Shown here: positions 1 to 6,277 of the stretch, piece after piece
How the letters are laid out: every line of letters begins with the position of its first letter
How positions within the stretch are numbered: position 1 is the first letter of the stretch
Made by a program: the position numbers and the translations under genes
NCBI GenBank assembly: GCA_003648395.1
Contig: QMPB01000164.1
Span: forward strand, 1 to 8,427
Length of the DNA: 8,427 bases
Source: Bacteroidota bacterium
Lineage (GTDB): Bacteria; Bacteroidota; Bacteroidia; Bacteroidales; UBA1556
Direction: 5' to 3'
Notes under the pieces: generated by a model
Database searches by the model: none
What the model was told of the DNA's origin: nothing
Seen by the model: only the letters and a program-made list of their open reading frames with translations

Positions 1-826
1 AGGCGAAAAGTACACCTATGTTTGTGTAAATGCTTCTAATAAAGTTGAGGTTATTAACAGCAAAACTTTTGAAGCCGTAGTAACAATCACAGGTTTGCCA
101 CAGCCACGTTATGCAATTGAGAACGATGGCAAACTTTATGTAAGTTGTTGGGGAAATGGAGGACAAATTAAAACCATTGATACCGAAAGCAATCTAGTAA
201 TTGATTCGATAATGGTAGGGACAGGGCCAGAAGGCATAGCAATTGCTGCTAACAAACTTTATGTTGCCAACAGTGGTGGATTTGGTGTTGATAGCACTAT
301 TTCGGTTATAGACCTTAGTAATAATAATATTTCTACAATTATTCTTGATGCCTACAATCCAGGCTCATTAGCCGTTGATGCAAGTAGTAATGTGTGGGTA
401 TTAGCTAAGGGAAATATTATTTATGATGCTTCATGGAATCCAATTGGACATAATCCATCAAAGTTATTTTCTATAAATAGTACTACAAATTCCATTGGAA
501 AAACCATTAATCTTTTCGCAGATAAGCATCCTGCAAGAATGGCAATTAGTGGAAATAAAGAACGCATTTATTATGGTGCTGGCTATGGTTTTACTGGTAT
601 TTTTAAATTAAACATCCATGATACATCAGCTGATCCAAATCCATTTATCGATGGCGATTATTATGGTTTCTTGGTGAATGAAAATAATGAAGAAATATTT
701 GCACTTTCGGCACCTTTTGGTGCAAATGGGCTATTGACAAGATATGCTGCTAATGGAGATAAAATTGATGAAAATGAAGTAGGTGTTTTTCCAAATGGAG
801 GAGTAAGTAAAAGAGTTGGTCAATAA
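1..826 (+). CDS. YncE-like beta-propeller protein, 3' part (5' end outside window)
   Basis: The reading frame is open from base 2 with no stop before 824-826, so about 274 C-terminal residues are visible and the true start lies upstream. An internal TTG at 95 could be taken as a start, but the frame continues across it with the same repeat character, so I reject it. The protein consists of repeated blade-like segments: a segment like KVEVINSKTFEAVVTI, then GPEGIAIAANKLYVANSGG, then TISVIDLSNN, LAVDASSNVWVLAKG and ARMAISGNKERIYYGAG. These resemble the YVTN/YncE (or DUF5074-like) beta-propeller repeats common in surface or periplasmic lipoproteins of Bacteroidota. The N-terminus is missing, so a signal peptide cannot be checked. 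No catalytic residues are recognisable, and a binding or scaffold role is only a guess. It is separated from the oxidase genes by a strong hairpin and looks functionally unrelated. Confidence 0.8.
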   Translation, partial: GEKYTYVCVNASNKVEVINSKTFEAVVTITGLPQPRYAIENDGKLYVSCWGNGGQIKTIDTESNLVIDSIMVGTGPEGIAIAANKLYVANSGGFGVDSTISVIDLSNNNISTIILDAYNPGSLAVDASSNVWVLAKGNIIYDASWNPIGHNPSKLFSINSTTNSIGKTINLFADKHPARMAISGNKERIYYGAGYGFTGIFKLNIHDTSADPNPFIDGDYYGFLVNENNEEIFALSAPFGANGLLTRYAANGDKIDENEVGVFPNGGVSKRVGQ

Positions 827-926
827 TTTTTACCAATAAAAAAGCTAAACCTTCAATAATATTCATTGCTTCAAAGTTGCTAATATACGCCTTGAAACAA
901 AAATATTATCAATTATAAAGAATAAT

Positions 927-968
927 ATAAATAAAGAGTATTTGCTAGCGCAAATACTCTTTATTTAT
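927..968 (+). terminator. Strong stem-loop terminator after the beta-propeller gene
   Basis: A perfect 19-bp inverted repeat (927-945 with 950-968) encloses a 4-base TAGC loop. The centre of the stem is AGTATTTGC / GCAAATACT, and the outer stem is A/T-rich, so the 3' arm itself ends in CTTTATTTAT, which serves as a U-rich tail. It lies 100 bases after the stop codon of the upstream gene. The symmetry and A-rich 5' flank mean it could stop transcription from either side. The hairpin is seen directly; terminator function is inferred. Confidence 0.75.
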
Positions 969-1173
969 GCAATACTATTTATTATTTTTAGTGATAAATA
1001 TATACAATTTCACTTCATATTAAGCACATATTACTAGTTTCTATTACAACAGAGATTACCCTAATATATACTACATTCAAGTATTAATTTATAGGTATTT
1101 ATTTAGAACAGAATTGCATTACCTACATACTATTCATAAGAAAGATATCGCTACACACTGTATAGATGTACTT

Positions 1174-1194
1174 TATATCTATTATTTAGATATA
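1174..1194. repeat. AT-rich inverted repeat TATATCTA-n5-TAGATATA
   Basis: Eight-base perfect arms (1174-1181 and 1187-1194) flank a 5-base spacer TTATT. A further ATAGAT half lies just upstream at 1162-1167. The composition is almost pure A/T, so chance symmetry is quite possible. A regulatory role is suggested only by its location about 100 bases ahead of ccoS. Confidence 0.35.
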
Positions 1195-1222
1195 TTATAA
1201 ATTACAAATAAACCCTTCTAAT

Positions 1223-1240
1223 TAGGTATTTCAATACCTA
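1223..1240. promoter_or_regulatory. Operator-like dyad ahead of ccoS
   Basis: TAGGTATT (1223-1230), a 2-base TC spacer, and AATACCTA (1233-1240) form a perfect 8-bp dyad. It is centred about 31 bases upstream of the candidate -7 box at 1259 and so would sit around the -33 region. The same TAGGTATTT half recurs at 1092-1100, with an inverted near-copy ATTACCTA at 1118-1125. Position and repetition suggest a transcription factor site. The factor is unknown, and the dyad does not match the FNR/CRP consensus. Confidence 0.45.
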
Positions 1241-1258
1241 TAATTGAGATTTATTATT

Positions 1259-1266
1259 TATATTTG
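1259..1266 (+). promoter_or_regulatory. Candidate Bacteroidota -7 box of the ccoS-ccoNOQP unit
   Basis: TATATTTG matches the Bacteroidota primary sigma factor -7 pattern TAnnTTTG and lies 26 bases before the ccoS ATG, allowing a short leader. There is no good TTG element at the usual 17-23 base spacing upstream, which would fit a promoter needing an activator, for example at the 1223-1240 dyad. The motif is seen; promoter activity is inferred. Confidence 0.45.
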
Positions 1267-1292
1267 CACTACTTAAAATTCAGACAAACAGT

Positions 1293-1463
1293 ATGCAAGT
1301 TATTTTCGTTCTAATTACAATCAGTTTATTCGTTGCCCTTGGCTTTCTTGGAGCATTTTTATGGGCTGTAAAAACTAATCAATATGAAGATGATTATACA
1401 CCATCTGTCAGGATTCTTTTTGATGATGAATTACCAAATAAAGACACAAAAGATAATAATTAA
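1293..1463 (+). CDS. ccoS: CcoS, cbb3 oxidase maturation protein
   Basis: This 56-residue protein is needed in studied bacteria for putting heme and copper into the CcoN active site. One N-terminal membrane segment (about residues 3-25) runs into the family signature GAFLWAVKTNQYEDD, followed by the short conserved tail PSVRILFDDE. Length and motif order match CcoS, in which an aromatic-rich Q-[YF]-[DE]-D element and a terminal [RK]-I-L-F segment are typical. The ATG at 1293 gives exactly the expected N-terminus, and no better start exists upstream. The leader is A-rich without a Shine-Dalgarno sequence, as usual for Bacteroidota. It is the first gene of the oxidase unit, 28 bases ahead of ccoNO and probably co-transcribed with it. 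In many genomes a copper ATPase gene (ccoI) precedes ccoS, but here nothing of the kind does. Confidence 0.93.
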   Translation: MQVIFVLITISLFVALGFLGAFLWAVKTNQYEDDYTPSVRILFDDELPNKDTKDNN

Positions 1464-1491
1464 CTAATTTTACTCATTAAATTAAATTTTT

Positions 1492-3627
1492 ATGGAACAA
1501 CAAACATTTTACTATGACAATAAAATTGTAAGGCTGTTTGGTGGCGTCACAATTCTATGGGGCGTTGTAGGAGTACTAGTTGGGTTACTAATTGCATTGC
1601 AATTAGCATTTCCTGTGATGAACTTCAATCTGCCTTGGCTAACTTTTGGTCGTTTACGCCCATTACATACCAATGCAATTATTTTCGCCTTTGTAGGTAA
1701 CGGTATTTTCACTGCAGCATATTACAGCATGCAACGCCTACTAAAAACAAGAATGTATAGCGATCTATTAGGACGAATTCATTTTTGGGGGTGGCAGCTT
1801 ATAATTGTAGCAGCAGCTATAACATTACCTTTGGGTTATACTCAAGGTAAAGAATATGCTGAACTTTCATGGCCAATTGACATTGCTGTAGCTATAATAT
1901 GGGTTGTATTTGGCTGGAATATGCTTGGAACCTTAGCTATACGTCGAGTACGACATATATATGTAGCAATATGGTTCTATATTTCTACTTTCATTACAAT
2001 TGCTGTACTTTGGATAGTTAATAACTTAGCTATACCAACAGGCTGGTTTGAGAGTTATTCTATATACGCCGGTATTCAAGACGCACTAGTACAATGGTGG
2101 TATGGTCATAATGCAGTAGCATTTTTCCTTACAACGCCAATGCTTGGTTTGATGTATTACTTCTTACCAAAAGCAGCTAATCGTCCTGTATATTCATATA
2201 AATTATCAATCATACACTTTTGGGCTCTTATCTTCCTTTATATTTGGGCGGGGCCGCACCACTTACTTTATCAAGCATTACCAGCTTGGGCACAAAGTAT
2301 GGGTGTAGTATTTTCAGTAATGCTACTTATGCCTTCATGGGGTGGAATGATCAACGGTTTACTTACACTACGTGGAGCTTGGGATAGAGTACGCGATAGT
2401 GCTGTTCTTAAATTTTATGTTGTTGGTGTAACTGCTTATGGTATGTCAACATTTGAAGGTCCACTATTATCTCTTAAGAGTGTAAACGCTATTAGTCACT
2501 TTACCGACTGGACTATTGCTCACGTACATATTGGAGCAATGGGATGGAATGGTTTTATGATTTTCGGTATGATATACTGGTTATGGCCACGTTTATTCAA
2601 TACAAAAATGTATTCTGAAAAACTGGCAAATGGGCACTTCTGGATTGGAACATTAGGAATGATTATATACGCTGTGCCATTATATTGGGCGGCAATCACT
2701 CAAGCCTTAATGTGGAAAGAATTTACTCCAGAAGGATTCCTTGCATATCCTAACTTTATGGAAACTGTAACACAGATTCTTCCAATGTATTATTTACGTG
2801 CTGTAGGCGGAACACTATATTTAATAGGATTCTTAATGTTTGCTTTTAATACAATAATGACTGCAAGATCGGGTAAATTAATTGCTGAAGAAGAAGCTAG
2901 CGCACCTGCATTAGAGCCAATGAAGAAATCTCGCGAAAGTGGAGAAACTCCTCACCGTTGGGTTGAACGTCGTTGGGTTCCATTTACAATATGGGCATTT
3001 ATAGCTATTGCAATAGGATCAATTATTGAATTAGTACCAGGGTTCATGGTGAAATCTAATGTTCCTACTATAGAAAGTGTTAAACCTTATACTCCTCTAG
3101 AATTAGCAGGACGAGACATTTATGTGCGTGAAGGTTGTTATACATGTCACTCACAGCAAGTTCGTCCTTTCCGTTCAGAAACTGAGCGTTATGGTGAATA
3201 CTCTAAAGCTGGAGAATTTGTATATGACCACCCATATCAGTGGGGATCTCGTAGAATGGGTCCTGACTTAGCTCGTGAGGGTGTTGTTGGCGGACCAATG
3301 TATAAATCTAATACTTGGCATTACAATCACTTTTTACGTCCACAAGATGTAATTGCTGAATCAGTAATGCCTGCTTACCCTTGGTTTATTTCAGATCAAA
3401 TAGATTTAGAAGCAATACCTGTAAAGATTCGTGCTATGCAAACTCTTGGAGTTCCATATGCAGAAGGATTTGACCTAATTGCTGTTGAAAATTTATTAAA
3501 ACAAGGTCAAAGTATTGCTGATGATTTAAAAAGCAATGGTATAGAGGTTGAAAAAGATAGAGAAATACTTGCAGTGATTGCATATATGCAACGTTTAGGT
3601 GTTGATATCACAAAATCTCATAAATAG
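1492..3627 (+). CDS. ccoNO: CcoNO, fused catalytic and mono-heme subunits of cbb3-type cytochrome c oxidase
   Basis: This 711-residue inner membrane protein joins subunit I (CcoN, about 1-460) to subunit II (CcoO, about 488-711) through a charged linker (about 460-488). It reduces O2 to water and pumps protons. The CcoN part shows every expected ligand: H59 and H346 for low-spin heme b, H344 for heme b3, H206, H256 and H257 for CuB, the active-site tyrosine Y250, and E322 in STFEGP. These positions sit one residue before those known for Pseudomonas stutzeri CcoN. The CcoO part begins with HRWVERRWVPFTI and one membrane helix (about 496-516), then a periplasmic cytochrome c domain with C549-Y-T-C552-H553, the family block QQVRPFRSETERYGEYSKAG and the likely axial M626 in SVMPAYPW. 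There is no internal stop or frameshift, so the fusion is real and in frame. Such CcoNO fusions are known in Bacteroidota. Confidence 0.97.
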   Translation: MEQQTFYYDNKIVRLFGGVTILWGVVGVLVGLLIALQLAFPVMNFNLPWLTFGRLRPLHTNAIIFAFVGNGIFTAAYYSMQRLLKTRMYSDLLGRIHFWGWQLIIVAAAITLPLGYTQGKEYAELSWPIDIAVAIIWVVFGWNMLGTLAIRRVRHIYVAIWFYISTFITIAVLWIVNNLAIPTGWFESYSIYAGIQDALVQWWYGHNAVAFFLTTPMLGLMYYFLPKAANRPVYSYKLSIIHFWALIFLYIWAGPHHLLYQALPAWAQSMGVVFSVMLLMPSWGGMINGLLTLRGAWDRVRDSAVLKFYVVGVTAYGMSTFEGPLLSLKSVNAISHFTDWTIAHVHIGAMGWNGFMIFGMIYWLWPRLFNTKMYSEKLANGHFWIGTLGMIIYAVPLYWAAITQALMWKEFTPEGFLAYPNFMETVTQILPMYYLRAVGGTLYLIGFLMFAFNTIMTARSGKLIAEEEASAPALEPMKKSRESGETPHRWVERRWVPFTIWAFIAIAIGSIIELVPGFMVKSNVPTIESVKPYTPLELAGRDIYVREGCYTCHSQQVRPFRSETERYGEYSKAGEFVYDHPYQWGSRRMGPDLAREGVVGGPMYKSNTWHYNHFLRPQDVIAESVMPAYPWFISDQIDLEAIPVKIRAMQTLGVPYAEGFDLIAVENLLKQGQSIADDLKSNGIEVEKDREILAVIAYMQRLGVDITKSHK

Positions 3628-3653
3628 ATTATAAATAGATAAATAATATTTTC

Positions 3654-3675
3654 GGAAAGGCTTTTAAGCCTTTCC
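3654..3675 (+). promoter_or_regulatory. Intercistronic hairpin between ccoNO and ccoQ
   Basis: GGAAAGGCTT (3654-3663) and AAGCCTTTCC (3666-3675) form a perfect 10-bp inverted repeat around TT; in RNA the loop would open to about 4 bases. It lies 27 bases after the ccoNO stop and ends 16 bases before the ccoQ ATG. No T-run follows, so it is less likely a full terminator than an RNA-stability, processing or partial attenuation element setting the ratio of CcoNO to CcoQ and CcoP. The structure is seen; the role is inferred. Confidence 0.55.
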
Positions 3676-3691
3676 AATCAAATTTAAAAAT

Positions 3692-3898
3692 ATGAAACTA
3701 GCAATTCATTACATTAGAGAAATGACAATAGCAGTAGATTCGCAATCGATTGTTTCATTACTCTTTTTCTTATTCTTTATTTATGTTTCTTACATTATTA
3801 TTACAGGAAACAAGAAAGAATATAAGGAATTTGGAGAATTTCCTTTTGAAGATGGACTAGCTTCTAATAAATTTGATTCACAAGATAAATCGAAATAA
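3692..3898 (+). CDS. ccoQ: CcoQ, small subunit of cbb3 oxidase
   Basis: This 68-residue single-span membrane protein has a hydrophobic helix at about residues 19-38 (IVSLLFFLFFIYVSYIIITG), a basic stop-transfer stretch NKKEYK, and the acidic-proline tail EFPFEDG that is typical of CcoQ/FixQ. In other bacteria this subunit stabilises CcoP in the complex and is not catalytic. The ATG at 3692 is preferred because it is preceded by an A/T-rich leader. M11 (3722) would still leave the helix intact, so the start is not certain. It sits between ccoNO (64-base gap with a hairpin) and ccoP (2-base gap), the classic NOQP order. CcoQ is poorly conserved in sequence, so the assignment rests on position, topology and tail motif together. 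Confidence 0.85.
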   Translation: MKLAIHYIREMTIAVDSQSIVSLLFFLFFIYVSYIIITGNKKEYKEFGEFPFEDGLASNKFDSQDKSK

Positions 3899-3900
3899 TT

Positions 3901-4464
3901 ATGGCAAATGACGAACAATATAACCAAGAGACTCAAGATAGTAAATTGATGATCGACCATGACTATGATGGGATTAAGGAATTAGACAATCCACCACCAC
4001 CATGGTTAATGTACATCTTTTATGCATCAATAGTATGGTCTGTATTTTATATATTTTATTATCATGTATATGATGGACCATCGCAAATAGACGAGTATAA
4101 TACTGAGATGGCAGAAGCCGAAGCAGATAGACCAGTTAATACTTTTGACGAAGAGAATATTGTATTATTAACTGATGATGCAGCTATGGCCGAAGGCATT
4201 AAATTATATGCAAGCAAAGCATGCGATGCCTGTCATGGTGCTAGTAATATTGGACCTAACCTTACAGATAATTTTTGGATAAATGGTGGTGATGTAGCTA
4301 GTGTTTTCAAAATTATCAAATATGGTAAGGCTGAAAAAGGAATGACTCCATTTCAAAGTCAATTGACTGATGAGCAAATTAATCAAATTGCTAGTTATAT
4401 TCTTATTAAACTAAAAGGAGCTTCTACTACAAACACAAAAGGTCCTGAAGGCGAAGAAATATAA
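3901..4464 (+). CDS. ccoP: CcoP, short mono-heme cytochrome c subunit of cbb3 oxidase
   Basis: This 187-residue subunit III brings electrons from donor cytochromes to CcoO. The N-terminus has the family block HDYDGIKELDNPPPPWL (about 20-36), followed by a membrane helix (about 36-55). A periplasmic cytochrome c domain (about 88-172) then carries C108-D-A-C111-H112, GPNLTDNFWINGG (118-130) and the probable axial M148 in GKAEKGMTPF. Only one CxxCH is present, whereas the well-studied proteobacterial CcoP has two c hemes and is roughly 290-300 residues long. Here one cytochrome domain and extra membrane segments are absent, with no sign of a frameshift at either end. The start at 3901, two bases after the ccoQ stop, implies tight or coupled translation. 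The tail after 173 is a short low-complexity stretch of T, G and E. The family call is firm; whether another cytochrome stands in for the missing heme is unknown. Confidence 0.93.
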   Translation: MANDEQYNQETQDSKLMIDHDYDGIKELDNPPPPWLMYIFYASIVWSVFYIFYYHVYDGPSQIDEYNTEMAEAEADRPVNTFDEENIVLLTDDAAMAEGIKLYASKACDACHGASNIGPNLTDNFWINGGDVASVFKIIKYGKAEKGMTPFQSQLTDEQINQIASYILIKLKGASTTNTKGPEGEEI

Positions 4465-4487
4465 TTACCATATTAGCTTAAAATTAT

Positions 4488-4524
4488 ACAAATCAGTCTT
4501 AGTTATACATTAAGACTGATTTGT
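4488..4524 (+). terminator. Terminator-like hairpin after ccoP
   Basis: A perfect 14-bp inverted repeat, ACAAATCAGTCTTA (4488-4501) with TAAGACTGATTTGT (4511-4524), encloses a 9-base loop. It lies 23 bases after the ccoP stop and is followed by TATTTAAAT rather than a pure T-run. It probably ends the ccoS-ccoNOQP transcript, fully or partly, and separates the structural genes from ccoG. Stem seen; termination inferred. Confidence 0.65.
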
Positions 4525-4602
4525 TATTTAAATACATAGGTTTTAGCTTTTTATAAGCAAATAATTATCACATTATAACAGATATTTTATAATTTTAATT
4601 GT

Positions 4603-4610
4603 TAAATTTG
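4603..4610 (+). promoter_or_regulatory. Candidate -7 box for ccoG
   Basis: TAAATTTG fits the Bacteroidota TAnnTTTG -7 pattern, followed by TGC, and lies 48 bases before the ccoG ATG and 78 bases after the ccoP terminator-like hairpin. No clear TTG -33 element is visible. It supports a separate transcription start for ccoG, but in such AT-rich DNA the motif alone is weak evidence. Confidence 0.4.
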
Positions 4611-4658
4611 TGCTTACAAAATTAGAGTTAGATACTAATATAATTAAGAACTATCATT

Positions 4659-6107
4659 ATGAAAACTAGTAAAGATAACGAACTACATAAGCATAGAGAA
4701 CATATAGCGCATGACCCTAATTATGACGATATTTCGTATCGAGATAGAATTTCAACAGTAAAAATAGACGGCTCAAGAAACTATCTATTTCCAAAATTAC
4801 CCAAAGGAAAATTCATTAATTGGAGAAATATTTTTGGAGTATCTCTTCTAATAATGCTATTTGCGTTTCCACTAATAAAGATTAATGGAGACCCTATAAT
4901 TTTGTTGAATATTATTGATAGACAGTTCATTATTTTTGGGGTAATATTTTGGCCACAAGACACCTTTGTTCTACTTTTAATGATGCTATCATTCCTCCTT
5001 TTTATAATTCTTTTTACTGTTACTTATGGTCGAATTTGGTGTGGGTGGGCTTGTCCACAAACTATATTCTTAGAAATAATATTTCGAAGAATAGAAAAAT
5101 GGATCGATGGAACCCCAAATCAGCAGCGCAAATTAGCAGAAATGCCTTGGAATGTAAAAAAAATATCCAAACGATTATTTAAGTGGACAATATTCTATAC
5201 TATATCATTTATACTAGTAAATGCAATGCTATGGTATTTTATGTCGTTCGACAAATGGCTATTATATGCTGGCGAGATGGATAAGCACATTTCGGGAATT
5301 GGTCTTATTTTCATTTTCACTACTGTCTTTTTTGCAATATACACATGGTTTAGAGAACAAATATGTATAATTGCTTGTCCTTATGGCCGTATGCAAAGTG
5401 TACTAATGGACAGATCCACAATTGTAATATCTTATGATTATTTGCGCGGCGAACCACGAGGTTTTCAGAAAAAAGGCTCCACAAGAGAAGACACTGGAAA
5501 GGGTGACTGTATCGACTGCCACGCATGTGTTGATGTTTGCCCTACTGGTATTGACATAAGAAATGGTACTCAGCTGGAGTGTGTAAATTGTACTGCTTGT
5601 ATTGATGCTTGCGACAATATTATGACTAAAGTTGATAAGCCTAAAGGACTTATTAGGTATGCTTCAGAAAATGAAATCGCAGAAGGTAAGAAACAAACTT
5701 TCTCAATACGTACGGTTGCTTATTCTATAGTATTACTTGGATTATTAGCATTTTTCTTAACAGTGCTACTAAGTCGGGCCGACGTAGATGCTACAATACA
5801 ACGCGTGCCTGGCACTTTATTTCAGAAGGATGGTAATGACAGTATTAGTAATATTTACAATATTAAAGTTGTAAATAAAACTCGTAGCGAACAGACATTA
5901 ACACTGAAATTGAAAGATTCTAAAGGCCATATTTCAGTTGCTGGCGGAGCATTAACTATATTACCAAAGGCCCGTACTAAATCTGTGGTAATACTTAAAC
6001 TTGCTGAAAAGGATATTACAACTAAGAATTTTAGTTTAGACATTGATATTCTATTGGATGGAAAATCAATTGACGAAACAAGAGTAACATTTATTGGAGA
6101 TAAATAA
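4659..6107 (+). CDS. ccoG: CcoG (FixG/RdxA family), membrane iron-sulfur protein for cbb3 oxidase assembly
   Basis: This 482-residue membrane protein belongs to the CcoG family, reported in Rhodobacter capsulatus to act as a Cu(II) reductase that helps supply copper to the CuB site. In order it has a cytoplasmic N-terminus, about five membrane segments (near 58-74, 100-122, 176-196, 212-230 and 351-371), the conserved cysteine blocks RIWCGWACPQTIFLE (C128, C132) and EQICIIACPYGRMQ (C236, C240), a soluble 2x[4Fe-4S] ferredoxin domain, and a C-terminal Ig-like FixG_C domain (about 375-480). The clusters are bound by C284/C287/C290/C294 and C308/C311/C314/C318, all present. Length matches the family. 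The ATG at 4659 has an A-rich leader and gives the usual hydrophilic N-terminus (SYRDRISTV, KIDGSRNYLFP). It lies 194 bases after ccoP beyond a hairpin, so it may have its own promoter. Confidence 0.96.
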   Translation: MKTSKDNELHKHREHIAHDPNYDDISYRDRISTVKIDGSRNYLFPKLPKGKFINWRNIFGVSLLIMLFAFPLIKINGDPIILLNIIDRQFIIFGVIFWPQDTFVLLLMMLSFLLFIILFTVTYGRIWCGWACPQTIFLEIIFRRIEKWIDGTPNQQRKLAEMPWNVKKISKRLFKWTIFYTISFILVNAMLWYFMSFDKWLLYAGEMDKHISGIGLIFIFTTVFFAIYTWFREQICIIACPYGRMQSVLMDRSTIVISYDYLRGEPRGFQKKGSTREDTGKGDCIDCHACVDVCPTGIDIRNGTQLECVNCTACIDACDNIMTKVDKPKGLIRYASENEIAEGKKQTFSIRTVAYSIVLLGLLAFFLTVLLSRADVDATIQRVPGTLFQKDGNDSISNIYNIKVVNKTRSEQTLTLKLKDSKGHISVAGGALTILPKARTKSVVILKLAEKDITTKNFSLDIDILLDGKSIDETRVTFIGDK

Positions 6108-6116
6108 TCTAAGTGG

Positions 6117-6171
6117 GCAATAATTCATTTATAAAAACTATAACATATTAGTTTCTAGAATGGATTATTGC
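6117..6171 (+). terminator. Imperfect stem-loop after ccoG
   Basis: GCAATAATTCATT (6117-6129) pairs with AATGGATTATTGC (6159-6171) over 13 positions with a single G-T wobble. A second stem inside, AAACTA (6135-6140) with TAGTTT (6149-6154), gives a two-part hairpin. The 3' side is followed by TTTACTTTTATG, a U-rich tract. It starts 10 bases after the ccoG stop and looks like a weak or partial terminator between ccoG and ccoH. Confidence 0.5.
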
Positions 6172-6242
6172 TTTACTTTTATGACATAAAATAAACCAAA
6201 ACATTTGTCTCTACCTACCTTATTAACAGGCAGGTCTAACTT

Positions 6243-6260
6243 TTCTGATAGTTATCGGAA
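6243..6260. repeat. Small palindromic repeat, copy 1 (GATAGTTATCGG type)
   Basis: TTCTGATAGTTATCGGAA is an 18-base near-palindrome. It shares the core YGATAGYTATCGG with the palindrome at 6751-6762 and lies 17 bases ahead of the ccoH start. A G-rich/C-rich imperfect inverted pair, ACCTACC with GGCAGGT, is nearby (about 6213-6235). Short palindromes like this resemble REP-type dispersed intergenic repeats; that class assignment is inference from two copies only. Confidence 0.45.
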
Positions 6261-6277
6261 TAATAAAATATAAACAT

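Larger units (their letters stand above)
969..1292. other. AT-rich gene-free upstream region of the oxidase operon
   Basis: I see no plausible coding frame, tRNA or other RNA gene in these roughly 320 bases. The stretch is very AT-rich. It holds several small dyads (1174-1194, 1223-1240), a second degenerate TAGGTATT site (1092-1125) and a candidate -7 box (1259-1266), so it is best read as the regulatory region of ccoS-ccoNOQP. I searched by eye for a canonical FNR site (TTGATnnnnATCAA) and found none. Confidence 0.6.

Noticed and set aside
95..826. A complete gene starting at TTG 95
   Set aside because: The same frame is open back to base 2 and the upstream residues continue the beta-propeller repeat pattern, so the gene is 5'-truncated by the window and TTG 95 is internal.
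969..1292. FNR box or riboswitch ahead of ccoS
   Set aside because: No TTGATnnnnATCAA match and no recognisable riboswitch core; only short AT-rich dyads are visible.
1512..1712. Minus-strand ORF of 66 codons
   Set aside because: It lies fully inside the strongly supported ccoNO coding sequence and has no recognisable domain.
4204..4386. Minus-strand ORF of 60 codons inside ccoP
   Set aside because: It is antisense to the cytochrome c domain of ccoP, which has clear motifs; no independent support.
4781..4963. Minus-strand ORF of 60 codons inside ccoG
   Set aside because: Shadow of the ccoG frame with no family features.
4949..5182. Plus-strand ORF of 77 codons overlapping ccoG
   Set aside because: Different frame within the conserved CGWACPQ region of ccoG; its translation resembles no family.
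5855..6043. Minus-strand ORF of 62 codons inside ccoG
   Set aside because: Antisense to the FixG_C-like domain; no support.
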